Program-made: the position numbers and the translations under genes
In this document: positions 34,380 through 48,159 of the stretch, piece after piece
Layout: each line of letters begins with the position of its first letter
Numbering within the stretch: the stretch's first letter is position 1
The notes under the pieces: generated by a model
What the model was told of the DNA's origin: nothing
Databases searched by the model: none
Seen by the model: the letters and a program-made list of their open reading frames with translations, nothing else
Assembly: GCA_964017155.1 (NCBI GenBank)
Contig: OZ024862.1
Coordinates: 25,920,013-25,984,012 of the forward strand
Source: Oasisia sp. SBJ-2009
Taxonomy: Eukaryota > Annelida > Polychaeta > Sabellida > Siboglinidae
DNA: 64,000 nucleotides
Direction: 5' to 3'

Positions 34380-34710
34380 AACAACGGGAGAGACGGGAAG
34401 TTCACAGGAAGTTCAGAACGGGGCTAATTGTCCGAATATAGAAAAGAAAGGGAGATGTGCATGACCCGGAAAAACAATTGAGGCATTACGTTGCTAAGCA
34501 ATATGTTGAGGTTGCTGGAACGAATTCTGGATGGCAAAATAAAAGCAATAGTGTAAGGGGAAATCGTCGAAGAACAGCTAGAGTTTAGACAAGGAAGAGG
34601 AACAACGGATGGGATGTTTGTCCAGAGATAGGTAATAGAGAAGAAATTGGACGGACAGAAGGATATGGCAATTATATACATATACCTGGAGAAGGCCTAG
34701 GCTATAATCC
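34380..34710 (+). pseudogene. Non-LTR reverse transcriptase relic in left arm
   Basis: Best preserved of the four copies: KKGDVHDPEKQ, then LLSNMLRLLERILDGKIKAI, GEIVEEQLEFRQGRGTTDGM, and KKLDGQKDMAIIYIYLEKA, with stops between the blocks. The order matches KGD..NYRGI..LL, QFGFR.GRGTTD and FIDLEKA of a non-LTR reverse transcriptase. It is not functional. Confidence 0.72.
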
Positions 34711-35008
34711 GAAGAGAAATGACTATGGGAACACTGGAGTGGGTGGGGGTCCCAGGGGGGGAGGTCAGGTTGGTACGTAGGGAATCTTACCTCAGTACAA
34801 AACAAGGTGGAACAAATAAAAAAAATTGGCACATTCATTTCTTTGGAACAGTAAACCCGAAGCTTTGAAAAGAGAATCACTGTTAAACACATTTGCTGAC
34901 GGGAGTGTTAACATTGTATATATTAGAACTAAAATATAATCTCTATTCGTCAAACAAATATTCTGCAATTAATTAAAGAGCATAGAGCCAAGTGGAGCCT
35001 TAGCAGTG

Positions 35009-35017
<9 letters not shown>

Positions 35018-35078
<61 letters not shown>
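35018..35078. repeat. (TA)n microsatellite in the palindrome spacer
   Basis: TA repeats in the 590-bp spacer between the two arms. Confidence 0.95.
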
Positions 35079-35083
<5 letters not shown>

Positions 35084-35095
35084 CACATGGTTATA

Positions 35096-35540
35096 TCAGC
35101 GTTCGGCGTGTTTGTAAACACGTTCTGGTTGCCCGATGATATTCCCTGGGTCAGCACTTCGAGGCGTGAATAGATGCGGCAAGAGACAAGTTGCTTCGCT
35201 GATCGAAGCGACATCGGTCGCTGGCGCTCCAGTACATGTTGCGTAATTTTGGACCGGGCGACGGTCGTGGGGCGTGGCAGAGACTCGCTGTTCGAGCACG
35301 TTTGGCTGTCTGTCGAACGATCATGGGATGTGCCGATTATGTTGCGCCGAGCCGGGTCAAACTCGAAAGAAGCGCATTTAACGTGTTCTAAGCTGATACA
35401 GTTCTAAATAATGGTTTAATTTGAAAGAAATGATCTAACTAATAACATTGAAAGTCTTCGAAAAGGCATCGATTGACGGCTTGTCTCTCCGGGTAGATTA
35501 CCCGGACGTGAATCAGCACCATGACATCTAAGGTGGGTAA
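35096..35540. repeat. Interspersed repeat copy in palindrome spacer
   Basis: Same family and orientation as 4470-4940. It ends at the AAGGTGGGTAAAGGCGGAGC motif. Confidence 0.75.
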
Positions 35541-35889
35541 AGGCGGAGCAGATCTATATACTCTTTAAGGTGTATACCCAGCCAATACACTGCTAAGGCT
35601 CCACTTGGCTCTATGCTCTTTAATTAATTGCAGAATATTTGTTTGACGAATAGATATTATATTTTAGTTCTAATATATACAATATTAACACTTCCGTCAG
35701 CAAATGTGTTTAACAGTGATTCTCTTTTCAAAGCTTCGGGTTTACTGTTCCAAAGAAATGGATATGCCAATTTTTTTATTTGTTCCACCTTGTTTGGTAC
35801 TGAGGTAAGACTCCCTAAGTACCAACCTGACCTCCCCTATGGGACTCCAGTGTTCCCATAGTCATTTTTCTTGGGATTGTAGCTATAGG

Positions 35890-36110
35890 TTGTCTCCAGG
35901 TATATGAATCTAATTGCCATATCCTCCTGTCCTTCCAGTTTCTTCTCTACTACCTACCTCTGGACAAACATCCCATCCGTTGTTCCTCTTCCTTGTCTAA
36001 ACTCCAGCTGTTCTTCAACGATTTCCCCTTACACTATTGCTTTTATTCTGCTATCCAGAATTCTTTCCAGCAACTTCAACATATGGCTTAGCAACGTGTG
36101 ACATGTGGTA
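35890..36110 (-). pseudogene. Non-LTR reverse transcriptase relic in right arm
   Basis: Closest to the 6025-6255 copy (EGQEDMAIRFIYLET on the minus strand). Frames are broken. Confidence 0.65.
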
Positions 36111-36132
36111 ACACTCCACTGGGGAGTAACAC

Positions 36133-36146
36133 TGTGTGTGTGTGTT

Positions 36147-36224
<78 letters not shown>
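36133..36224. repeat. (TG)n microsatellite
   Basis: TG repeats with two TTTG interruptions. Confidence 0.97.
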
Positions 36225-36226
<2 letters not shown>

Positions 36227-37281
36227 GTATTTACATTCATTGCTTACTTCTATTAGAAAACCTATGCAGCATCGATCATCTGGTTGTGTTTTACATTTTA
36301 CCCCAACAGTAAATACAAATATGGGGAATAGGTGCTTTTTCTGTGACTGTATTACTCGTTGGAATAGAGGTCTATGCTTCCTTCGATCCAGTGTTAGATC
36401 AGACGCAGGCTGAATTATTATGCGATTCTTAAATATTTTAAATATCTTGCTTTTACCATTTTGAATTAGTAATGGTTGATGAAAAATAGATATAAAATCA
36501 AATTACTTTACTAAACCGTTACGTTGCGGTTTGTGTACGTGACAATCAATTGCTGCACGTGACCTTAGTCAAGCATAACCATTGCCAATAGTATTTATAA
36601 TGGTAACGTATGGGCGGCATCATATATGCTATATCAAACTGATCCCATTTTGTGTGGACACACCGGTGATATGCAAGAGGTTACCTGACGTGATAATGTT
36701 AGTGTACGCTGCGCACGTGTTTGATGATAATATACTATATTTTTGCTCAAAAATCAGTAAGAAACTTTATATTATCTGTAATGTCTATGCTAATATAAAG
36801 TCTTCTTCGGAAGGAGGGTGCAGATTAATACAAAACAAAAATGTGACGATGACAACAGTATACCCACACAACACAATCTCTTACACATAAAAGCACGCTC
36901 TTTTTTCTCCCGTTAGTCTCTCCCCTCAATCTCCCCTCTCTCCCTCTTCTTGCTTCATCCCTCTCCTTCCCTCCCTCTACCCCCTCACTGCATTATCAGA
37001 ATAATGTTTGTTAGTGCTAATATCACCCATCTATCTAATCCCTTATATAGAATACCATTATAAAGAAGTGTCTTGGTGATTTGGCGCAGGAATTGTGGAA
37101 CAAATTATAGTGAACATTCATGCATCCGGGACATTATGTATTGTTGGAAAGTGTTTAAAGACATATCTTTTAGACATTTCAATTAATTCAAATTGTTTTG
37201 AAATGACGGACAATGCTTTAGAATTTCATTTTAGTGCCATACACGTTTTAATCAGTGTTTATGTTTTAGATTAATTTATAG

Positions 37282-37400
<119 letters not shown>

Positions 37401-37619
37401 CGTACACAGTTTTAGTAAAGGTTTTAATTCTATATTAATTTATATAATTTACGTACCTAGTTTTAGTAGTATTCATCTTAAAAACAGTGTTTAATTTATT
37501 TTAAATTAATTTATATAATTTACATACAAGGGTACATCTTAAAACCAAAAAATTAATATCATTTATATAAATTTATATAATTTACATTTCTATTTATTAA
37601 TATACATTTAGTATATTTC

Positions 37620-37690
37620 TTGTGCAGAGCAACGATCAGTCATGTGGGAATTAGCGCTATATAAAAACTGTATTATTATTATTAATATTT
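37620..37690 (+). repeat. SINE-like 3' tail
   Basis: GGGAATTAGCGCTATATAAA plus ATT repeats, a copy of 8536-8602. Confidence 0.6.
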
Positions 37691-38379
37691 AAACCGTTCA
37701 GTGTCCATTTTTAGCAAATAGATGAAAGAAATGCACAAATGAGTAGCGCTGCAATCCGTTTTCGTTCTGATGCACAATGTGTCAGAGTGAACAAGTTTGT
37801 GAGGTTGTTTTTCTCTCTTTGTCTGTCTCTCTTCTGATTTACCTCTCCCCATCCCATCCTTTTAAAAATACTCAACATTTTCTCCCTTCCTCCCTGCTTG
37901 GCGGCCCTTCGCCATCTCCCTCTCCCACTCCCTCGCTTTCTTTATCCTCTACTATTTCCCTTCTAACTGTCCCTCTACACCCGTCTTCCTCCATACTTTC
38001 ATCAACCAATCCTTTTCAACCCTCCCGTCATTCTAATTAAGCCGCAATTCGGTACGGTCATGGGTATTTGCACATTCGACAAGAACAGCGAAGCTACTTG
38101 TGCCATTCAAGGCAAACTTGATTTGCCCGTGTGTAATACCTGTCATGTGTCATTGTCAGTTTAACACAGACAATGCAATGTTTCACTGCCGTGGACATTC
38201 TTAGACTGACGTGCGGCCTCCGACAATGGTATGTTCTTGGTCCCGCTCAAGAACGCACTAATTCACAATGTATAATTAGCAACATCTGTCGCGTTGAACA
38301 TGGCAGTTGCTACAAACAAATGCCTTAAGCGTTCGATCGAAAGCATGGATTTGTCGAATTTTAAGTGCAGTTGTAGTCG

Positions 38380-38640
38380 AAATGCAGTTCTCCCGGTTTT
38401 CAGTGCAAGACCAACTTCACGTGTTTACGGATGCTTCGTTTAGGGTCGGGTGCAGCGTATCGTATGATATTCAGCAAACGATATACATTTGACGCTCTAT
38501 GTGGTTTGACAGTTGGTCTCGAATGAGCTGCACATGTTGCAGTTTGGGGAGTCATCAGACATTGGGATATACAATTAGACGCCAAAAAAAGAGCGACGAC
38601 TGCTACAGACAATTGCTTTAAGGTAGGCCATGTGTGTAAT
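38380..38640 (+). pseudogene. Possible RNase H-like relic, copy in D2
   Basis: Same as 9245-9490: QDQLHVFTDASFRVGC in one frame and TATDNCFK in another. Confidence 0.35.
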
Positions 38641-39327
38641 GTTGTTTTAGAACGGCAACTGTTGGTAGTACATTACATTAGTTGCCATGTGGTACATGCA
38701 GTGTCGACATTCTGTATCGCTAACATGCATAGTCAAACCAGCAAGGCATTACGGAAGACAAACATTATCATCATTATGCATAACTGTTAGCATCGTTCTA
38801 CTGTGAATATAATTATAAAGATAATACATTTCGCAATAATCAAAACATTACTTGGCAACATAGTTTATATGTAATGAATGGATCCACTTGCTGATTTGCG
38901 TCGATGTAAATCGTAGGTAAGCATTGTATATATTTATCAAAGAAAATAACTAGTAATGTTTTAATCCACCTGTGTTTATTATTTTAAATTATGAATTCTC
39001 GTATATCAAGGCGAGTTATATTATTCACTGTAGGGTGTACTGTATTATGTATCTGCGTTTAAAAATAATGCCTTATTTAATTTTATGAAGGAGGAAATGT
39101 CGGCGACGCCATTTTGCCCAACTTCCGCTATAGAACCATGAATCTGGTTAAGTCTACATTAATAATTATAGTTATGCATGTTAACATGTTTTATGTATGA
39201 TATGATATAGCATGACATATAAGCGAAGTTGTAATGTAATGCTAAAAAATAAATAACGTCAGATATATCAGCTTACGTGTTTTACAAGTTGACACCACAA
39301 TTTCACCAGCTAAGGCTCGGCATGGGT

Positions 39328-39578
39328 TTATAAGCAAACAAAATGGCTACCTTCTGCAACTGAGTGTTCCGACCGCACGTGGCGGAAGGGGTTACCAGTG
39401 ACGCTCATCCTATGGAGGTCACAACCGGTGCGGCGAACCGGGGTTTGGGCCAGGTAATTTCCCTCCCATAGGAACACTTCCGGCGGAAGTCGGTCAGTTG
39501 TGAGGGAGTAAGGATTGTGACCAACCGTGCCAGGGAACGTTATGAGGAGCAACCGATGAGGTACCCCTGGCCGAACTA
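39328..39578. other. GC-rich conserved island, copy in D2
   Basis: No difference from 10200-10450 was noticed by eye, while the AT-rich flanks show several changes. Confidence 0.4.
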
Positions 39579-41219
39579 GTTACATTAGATTGTACTACAG
39601 GCTATATACCCAGTGTCTCCCACTTCCTCATTCCCTCTCTTTTGTTTTTCAAATTTTTTTCTTGTAGGAAACAGTTATACTCCCAACAGCACATTGACTT
39701 ATTTTAAGGTATATTGTAAATGTTTTAACAGCTTTAATCGTACACAACTCAGCCTCACGGTAAGCTTTAGTTAATTTGTTGTACGTACGTAAATATTATT
39801 GAAAGATATAAAAATGCTTGAACTCTCTTACATTTCAAATGTGGAACGTCCACGCCTAAGTATACGTCGCCTTGTATGTAACTACAAGGGGACGTACCTA
39901 ATTATATGTTGGAATTATATTATGTTGTATTAAAAAATATTTATTTTAATATCTGTTGATATATTTCATGATTTTTTCATTCTATAGTAATAATTATTAT
40001 ATTTTTCGTATATCGCGCTTATCCAAATAACTGTTTTGGCTGGAATTATAATTGTAAAAGAATTAATACCATGCATAAAATCATCAATATTTTATTGATA
40101 GTAAATTTTTAAGATACAATCATTTCTACTATACAAAATCAACTACATTGTCTTTAGTCATCAATAAGTAAATAAATATAACTATGGTATATTACTAATA
40201 GTACATTGAATGTATGAATAAATAACTGCGATCATTCATTGTTAAGATACCTTTAAAAATGAGTTTGCATAAGTTTACACAGGTATAATATTACCTAGAA
40301 TAACCTTTGGTTATAATCTTTTCTTTGATATATTTATGATTATTATTAATATTCTTTCTTAATAATTAAGAAACACAGTTAATACAAATACCCAGTCAGT
40401 ATAATCGTGTACATTACCAACCTTTCATACGTGTACATAACACCTGCATCAACAAAACAACTATTAAATACACATAACAAAAATGTCGAACATACTTTGA
40501 ACTTGCATAGTTTTCTTTTTATTATATATAATGTAGGATTATACATACATTATTCATTATTACACACACACCACACGGACACACACACCCCACACACCAC
40601 GCAGACACACACACGCCCGCACACACACGCCCGCACACCTAGCGAGTATTTTATTGAAGATAACGAACTAGAGGACATTTTGTATAGTGTTAGACGATGC
40701 TACATGTTCTGGTTTAATAATCATAACTCATGCTTGTAGGAAACAGTTATACTCGTTTTGTAATTTTTCTGGCAAAAACAATCTTTGAAATTAGGTGTTG
40801 GGCACCTATAATGACGTGATATGAAGAGTTCAAAACCACAACTAGCAGTCTTGTCCATAAAAATGAGTTGGTGCATGCTTTTACAGATCGTGTACTAATT
40901 ATTATGTATTCCTGTCAGTTCATGTACCTGTATATTAATTTTCTAATAATACAGTTGTGTCATAATACAGTTGTGACTGATTGCAGTCAGAATACTGTGT
41001 TTTAATGCAAAAGCACTGCTAAATGTTTCTCTAAACCAATTGTTTTTACTTGTACAGTTTAGGGTAATGTCGGTTCAGTGTTGTGTGTGGTAGGTTCATA
41101 CCCTGCTGGTGTTCTTTATGCAAACACTACATGTTGTGTGCACACACATTGATTCCATTTCATCAGTTCAGGTGGTTTTGTGATATCTTAGAAATGTATT
41201 AACTGTAGTCAAACTTATA

Positions 41220-41307
<88 letters not shown>

Positions 41308-41409
41308 TTGTGTGGGTGTGTGTGTGTGTTGTGATTGTGTGGGTATGTGTGTTTGTGTTTGTGTGTGTGTGTGGTGTGTGAGAGTGAGTGTGTGTGAGTG
41401 AGTGAGTGA

Positions 41410-41481
<72 letters not shown>

Positions 41482-41537
41482 TTGTGTGGGTGTGTGGGTG
41501 TGTGTGTGGTTTGTGGTGTGTGTGTGAGAGTGAGTGA

Positions 41538-41592
<55 letters not shown>
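41220..41592. repeat. (TG)n compound microsatellite
   Basis: Longer version of 12142-12370, with an internal duplication of the GAGT/TG block. Confidence 0.97.
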
Positions 41593-41596
<4 letters not shown>

Positions 41597-43740
41597 TGTA
41601 AGCAGGAATATGAACTTCGTCTTGATAAATGTTGCCAAACAAAGAGGGATTAATATACAACGTCAGAGTTCTGCCAAGTCATCAAGTTAAATACAACAAT
41701 CATAACTCTTGTTGAGATCAGCTTAGAATATGTTGAGGACTGCAGTAATGATATTAAGAAGTCAAGGGGTAAGTAAGGCCCATATCCCAGTGTTGCAATG
41801 TTGTACGCGTTTAATGAACTGTATCAACAAAGTAATGTTTGCATTTATGAAATGTTTTGACAATTATGTTTCCGTAAATTTGAATCTTTTTTCCAAGGGA
41901 GTGGAATTGTTTTTGTGTAAATAACATGTGAACGTTCACAGCAGAGAGGTTAGAGAATAAATATGAAACTATATAGTAATATCTTACGGTTGATCTAATT
42001 TCTTAGTTGCTCTGTAACATATAAATAAGAAAAATCCATATAAATGAAACCATGACCATACATTCTGAAATCCCTTCCACCTTTATATAAAACCGACATT
42101 TGTGTAATTCTTACTTCACTACGCCCACTCATTCTTCTAGCCATACATTTATTTTTGGGATCTAGATTGCCTTGGGAATGGAACATAGCAACAGGAGGTC
42201 ATGTTTATTAAGTAATCGTTTTTATGGGTTCAACACACATTAATGTTGTACTTTTACACAAAAACCTATATTACTAGTCACTACTCAACCCCTGGCACAT
42301 ACACATATTGTGCACAGATAGGCATTAGCATTCTGCATTTGTTAACATAAATTGATATTAAGGATAAAATAGCAGAAGTTCAAGAAGTTTTCAGAAGTGC
42401 CCAATTTCTAAAATCGATTGATTGCTGGTGACCTTGGATTAATGCAAACTACACCAGTTCGCAACTCTACGACAGGAATAATCGTAACGGGGAGATGCAG
42501 GGCTTTCTAATTATGTAAAATTTAAGTGTGTGTGGGGCTGGTGTAAAAATCGATCTGTTAGAGAGATCTGCCACTCCCCTAATATATCAGTTACACATAT
42601 GTAAAGCTGGACCAGGAAAGAAATAACCACTAACTCTTGCACTTCGATATATCTGATAATTAATTTAACAAGACATTTGCCACAGTGGCAACAACCGATG
42701 GACAAACAAATAAACTTATCCTCATGACATGTATAGTTTGTTGTAAAAGTTCACATCATATAAACTAATAAAATGTAGGCCATGAGAACACGCCATATTT
42801 GTATATAACAATAACATGTAGGTAGGTGCATACTATACAATGAAGCAAGATGGACGGAAATTGAAACAAATAATGGTTACCTTAACATTTAAAATAAAAT
42901 TACTACATATGACTGATCATAACAATTGTGTTACAAGAAATCAAAACAACATCACAATTATAAAAGCATGCAAGTTATAATGTATACAGTGTACCAAGCT
43001 TTATCATAAACTTACGACGTATACAAAGCATATAATAAACTAAGCAATAAATAATAAACTAGTGAATGAAAAAGTGATACCATCATAAAGATGGTAGTCG
43101 TTCATACATTTTACCACATTAAAGAGTCAGAAATTAAAATGTATACTAAAATACTGCTGCACTGATCCTGATGATAAATAAGTTGAGCTTCTATAAAACA
43201 GTTTGTCTCGCATGCACAGTTCTGTAAAATATAAAATATAAATAAAAATTATGTGGAAGTATACAATACTATAAGTGGAAGTATGCAACACTATCAGTGG
43301 AAGTATAGAATACTGTCAGCGGAAGTATATATAATACTATCAGTATACAATACTATCAGTGGAAATACACAATACTACATTCAATGTATTCTGTTGGTGC
43401 TACACAGCTTTGGTTGAGGGTCAGAGTTCCATTTGTAGACTCACTTTTGAATATTCAAAGAAACAGTAGGTCCATTACAAAAGATCACAGTACAGACCAT
43501 CAGTCTCAATGGCCCCTCCCTGGCATATACCTCTGGAATTATGCAATTTTTTTCAGAATAAATTCATAATCAAAACTTGTAATTTACATCAGTTTGCATA
43601 GACCAGTGGCACTTCTTGGCAACATATTGGTCATAATGTATCAGGTACAGACACGAAAACTAACTAGTCTTAAGCTATTTCATTTACATGTAATTCACAT
43701 GATTAATACGGCATTCGGCCGATGTTCTTAAATTTACCCG

Positions 43741-43914
43741 ATGCGATTCAGCCCTTCTGCTGAAACAGTAAACTTGGTGAGAGATGCCATCTACTTCCGT
43801 CCACATGACCAACTTGGTTGTCGATTCACGACGATGTACCCTTTTCAGCAATGTTTGATGCACTCCCGGCTGAGTGCAGCCTCCGACTGCTGTGACGATT
43901 CGGTGAGTATGCTC
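43741..43914 (+). other. Open frame ending at a strong splice donor, copy in D2
   Basis: Same as 14482-14655, with Tyr in place of one Asp. Just after the donor, the TTGGATATGCCCCCTCACTT unit is present three times here against two in D1. Confidence 0.25.
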
Positions 43915-44283
43915 GCTTTGGATATGCCCCCTCACTTGGATATGCCCCCTCACTTGGATACGCCCCCTCACTGGTCAGTCTGTCTGTGTCCTGTTGACCA
44001 CAGAAGGGTAGCGAATCAGACAAGATGTCATCATGGCATCAGTTTGGAACGCTATGCCAACTATTTTCACTTCTAAAACTTTACTTTGATCTTCTAAGGC
44101 ATCTGTAAAGATGCTTATTTAATTCACGGAAGCATTTTTGCTGTAATTTATTAAATATTTAGTTTTAATTAATTAATTAATTTCTAAGTGTTATAACTGA
44201 ATGAACTGCTTTTATGTATTTATTTTGCACTATAATTTGTTATTATAAACGAATGTCATTAAATTATGTATTTATAAAGTTAA

Positions 44284-44306
44284 ATGTTTTCTTATTAATA
44301 AAATAA
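44284..44306. other. Deletion junction: exon E11 missing in unit 3
   Basis: GTTTTCTTATT joins directly to AATAAAATAAATATAATAAA. In D1 these two sequences are at about 15020 and 15968. The roughly 950 bp lost include exon E11 (15593-15694) and the tail of the SINE-like element. Confidence 0.8.
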
Positions 44307-44744
44307 ATATAATAAATAGATACAAATTATTTGTACATTGAATTTCACGGTCATGCAATGTAAAGGATACTACACTGTGAGCTAAAATAATACGTTAATA
44401 AAATATTAGAATAAATAGATCAATAAAAGTATTAGTACATTAAATAAAAAAAACAGGTAGTCCATGAATGATTAACACTAAAACAACCTACTACAATGTC
44501 AATGTCTGAATGACTGGGATGGCGTTAACAGTTTTGCATTAAAAACAATTACCAAGAAGACACTCAAATACACAGCCACCCCAAATAATGCCCCATGAAA
44601 CATTAAATGAAAACAATTGGCCCAATGATTTGAGAGCATAGAGAAAAATAACACCCAACGTGGCATAACTGACGAGGAAACCATCTTTGTTGGACGGAAC
44701 AAGGGAAAGGATGTATAAAGCACTGAAGGTCAAGTGAAGGTCAC

Positions 44745-44855
44745 CTGTTCAAGGTTATTCAGCTTCCGTTGCAGCTGCTGGATGCTGTCATGTGACACCT
44801 GTCTCCGACTCTCCATCACCTCAGCGTGACGACTCATCTTCTGCTCAAGCTCAAG
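44745..44855 (-). CDS. Coiled-coil gene exon E10, unit 3
   Basis: This 111-nt exon has 37 codons in phase 0. It starts LELEQKMSRHAEVMESRRQ, two residues longer than the unit 2 copy because CTTGAG is duplicated at the acceptor side. Donor gtgacctt. If the acceptor is used as in unit 2, the frame is kept. Confidence 0.68.
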
Positions 44856-44919
44856 CTGTAACAAACACGTTACAGTGTTACAGATGTAACACCGTTACAT
44901 GCACTCCTGTGTGTGTTAA

Positions 44920-45400
44920 AGACATAATCATGTTACAGACACACTTGTGTTACAGACACACTTTTGTTACAGACACACTTGTGTTACAGACACACTTGTG
45001 TTAAAAGACACACTTGTGTTACATACACACTTGTGTCACAGACACACTTGTGTTAAAAGACACACTTGTGTTACAGACATACTTGTGTTAAAAGACACAC
45101 TTGTGTTACATACACACTTGTGTTAAAAGACACACTTGTGTTGAAAGACATACTTGTGTTACATACACACTTGTGCTACAGACACACTTGTGTTAAAAGA
45201 CACGCATGTCGTACAGATACACTTGTGTTAAAAACACACTTGTGTTACAGACACATGTGTGTTAAAAGACAGGCTTGTGTTACAGACACACTTGTGTTAA
45301 AATACACACTTGTGTTACAGACACACTTGTGTTACAGATACACTTGTGTTACAGACACACTTGTGTTACAGATACACTTGGGTTACGCATGTAAGTGTTA
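44920..45400. repeat. 17-bp minisatellite, unit 3
   Basis: TTACAGACACACTTGTG array with the same internal variants as in unit 2. It occurs once here, so the doubling in unit 2 is derived. Confidence 0.95.
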
Positions 45401-45544
45401 CATATAAACTTGTGTTAGACATTATAGACATGTTACAAACATGTTTGTCACACAGACAGGTTTGTACACTGATACACGTGAACAATCATTGCCAAGTAAT
45501 GCAGACAATCTCACAGGTTGTTTTGACACCTCTTGTGATAATAA

Positions 45545-45620
45545 TAATAATTATGTTTGTTAACATAGCACTTTTTAAGTAATTAAATGCCAACCAAATC
45601 AAAGCGCTTCACATTAACAT
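45545..45620 (-). repeat. SINE-like 3' tail, minus strand
   Basis: Copy of 17978-18052. Confidence 0.5.
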
Positions 45621-45988
45621 GATGTGTTGACTAATAATCTAAAATATAAATGAATTAAATACATAAGCTAAAATCAAATAAATAAACTAAGATAAATAAT
45701 TAAGTAAGTTAAGATAAAAAAATAAATAATAAATATGTTAAGATAAGTAAATAAAATAAATAAAATAGGGTGTAAAAATACAGTTTCAAACAGAACAATT
45801 TAAAACCAGTCAATGCTATGAAATATAAACCAGTGCCATCAAGGCATTTAATACAAACGAAATAGATAAGTTTTGAGTTGTTTCAGGAAAGTTGCCAATG
45901 TTCCAGTTGACCACTTCACATATGTCTCTACACAAAGGTTCCACCATTGTGTCAGTGACATCTCTGAGACGTTGACAGAACTAGTCAC

Positions 45989-46078
45989 CTTCAGCTGGTA
46001 TTGTTGTTCTTCAAAGTAGTTAGTGTTTCCCTTTGCCGTTGCGTCCTGTGGCACTGGGGTGTTGACGCCACTCCGGAT
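45989..46078 (-). CDS. Coiled-coil gene exon E9, unit 3
   Basis: Phase-0, 30 codons, the same peptide as 18422-18511 (IRSGVNTPVPQDATAKG to QYQLK), with acceptor ctgtttcag and donor gtgactag. The upstream exon is E8 at 46622-46750. Confidence 0.62.
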
Positions 46079-46621
46079 CTGAAACAGAACACACCAATCA
46101 TTGATCGGTTCGTGTTGTAAGTTCACAAAGACATTCCATTAACATGTTTCACTCTCAAGGTTTCACTCTCAGTGATTCACTCCCGAGGTTCTGACTTAGT
46201 GGCTGTTGTGACAATGGATGACTGGCTGCTTGAGTGGACAGTGACCACAACAACAATCTTATAATTTAACAGAAATATATCTCAGCTAGGTCCAACAGTT
46301 AGGTTCTGAACAGAAAACGAGATCCCCATGAACCTTGCCACATAAAACATATAGTGTTCACTTAATAAAACAAGTAATGTTTAGCAATAGTGGTAGCTTC
46401 TAGTATTTCTTGCATCAAGCCTTTATTAATATTATAATTTTAACAAGGAGAATAAACCACGTTTTCAATAAAATATAAAATATAAATTTCGATGACATTT
46501 TTCTTCATCGCTGGGAAATGATCGTTTAAAAGTGCGACAAATCTTAAGAAAAAGACAGAAACACAAGCGTGACGAAGCGTGACAAAGCGTGACGACACGT
46601 GCATGCATGCGAGAGAGTTAC

Positions 46622-46750
46622 CACGACGAGGGTGTGTTTGAGCACGCTCAGATGCTCCTGCAGGTTGTCCTTCTGGTCGTGGAGCTGCTCCAGCTCCGTG
46701 GCCGTCTCGATGCGGGATCGCTCCAGCTCCAGCATCCCCTCCGTCACCTC
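46622..46750 (-). CDS. Coiled-coil gene exon E8, copy c
   Basis: Same 43-codon peptide as 483-611, with the same splice borders. Phase 0. Confidence 0.7.
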
Positions 46751-47004
46751 CTGGGCACACGGGCGATAGGGTGACTCACAGATAGGGTGAGAGTGAGATA
46801 GGATGAGAGTGAGATAGGGTGTGAGTGAGATAGGGTGTGAGTGAGATAGGATGAGTGAGACAGGGTGTCCAGGCAATAGGGTGTCTGGGGGAATAGGGTG
46901 ACAAGCTGATAGGATGTCTTGACAATAGAGTGACAGGCTGATGGGGTGCCTGGCAAAAGGGTGACATGGTGATAGGGTGTCTGGGCTATTTGCCAATGTA
47001 AAAT

Positions 47005-47160
47005 CCCCCATTGCTTCAAAAAGTCAACTATCATTCCTGTTCCTAAAAATTCTACAGTCTCTTGTTGAAATGCTTGGTTCTCCATTTTTAATTCAATTAT
47101 CGACCCATTGCTTGACCGATTTCGGTTTGCATATCGTGAAAATAGATCTGTCAATGATGC
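47005..47160 (+). pseudogene. Non-LTR reverse transcriptase relic, copy c
   Basis: Same fossil as 899-1060, with a small indel at TCCATTTTTAATTC that changes frame. The fossil therefore predates the unit duplication. Confidence 0.65.
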
Positions 47161-47164
47161 TGTC

Positions 47165-47838
47165 TGACAACAGCAGTGATGACAACAAAGTAAGAGATAA
47201 CAGCAGTGATGACAACAACATAAGTGACAACAGCAGTGATGACAACAACGTTAGAGACAACAGCAGTGATGACAACAACTTGAGAGACAACAGCAGTGAT
47301 GACAACAACGTAAGAGACAACAGCAGTGATGACAACTGGAGAGTCAACAGCAGTGATGACAACAACGTAAGAGACAACAGCACTGATGACAACAACGTAA
47401 GAGACAACAGCAGTGATGACAACAACTTGAGAGACAACAGCAATAATGACAACAACTTGAGAGACAACAGCAGTGATGACAACAACGAAAGAGACAACAG
47501 CAGTGATGACAACAACTTGAGAGACAACAGCAGTGATGACAACAACTTGAGAGATAACAGCAGTGATGACAACAACTTGAGAGACAACAGCAGTGATGAC
47601 AACAACGTAAGAGACAACAGCAGTGATGACAACAACTTGAGAGACAACAGCAGTGATGACAACAACTTGAGAGACAACAGCAGTGATGACAACAACGTAA
47701 GAGACAACAGCAGTGATGACAACAACTTGAGAGACAACAGCAGTGATGACAACAAAGTAAGAGACAACAGCAGTGATGACAACAACGTAAAAGACAACAG
47801 CAGTGATGACAACAACGTAAGAGACAACAGCAGTGACA
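47165..47838. repeat. 30-bp minisatellite, about 22 units
   Basis: Same unit as in copies a and b, with a different pattern of variants (a 27-bp unit with GACAACTGGAGAGTC) near 47330. Confidence 0.95.
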
Positions 47839-47894
47839 GAGAACAGAATGAGAAGTGTGAGCCGCGGACCAGGCAGATCAAGAGTGTCACTCAC

Positions 47895-47975
47895 TGTTTT
47901 GATTTCGTCCTTGAGTTCTCGCAGTGTGTCCTCCAGTTCATGTTCCCGGCTGGACAGTTCCTCCTGGGATTGCAG
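47895..47975 (-). CDS. Coiled-coil gene exon E6, copy c
   Basis: 27 codons in phase 0 with donor gtgagtga. It reads SSREHELED where copies a and b read SSREHKLED, a Lys-to-Glu charge change in the coiled coil. Confidence 0.7.
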
Positions 47976-48117
47976 CTGGAGGGAAGAGACGGATGGGATC
48001 AGGGGACAACAGGGACAGACAGGGACATCGGGTCATTTGGTGGGCCACAACCAGCTGGGCCAGGAGCAGACAGGGACAGGAGTGTTGTCAAAAGTACATA
48101 AATGTGTTTTGTACATT

Positions 48118-48158
<41 letters not shown>

Positions 48159-48159
48159 C

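Larger units (their letters stand above)
31811..35008 (-). repeat. Giant inverted repeat, left arm
   Basis: Reverse complement of 35595-38222 and of about 4960-9125. The outer end is GGAGGCCGCATGTCAGTCTA and the inner end CCAAGTGGAGCCTTAGCAGT. The arm carries its own long (CA)n tract and the reverse transcriptase relic. Base changes and indels are scattered, so it is an old or independently diverging copy. Confidence 0.85.

Noticed and set aside
47041..47154. Minus-strand frame ELKMENQAFQQETVEF as a further coiled-coil exon in unit 3
   Set aside because: It lies on the LINE fossil, has no good donor, and is frameshifted in units 1 and 2.
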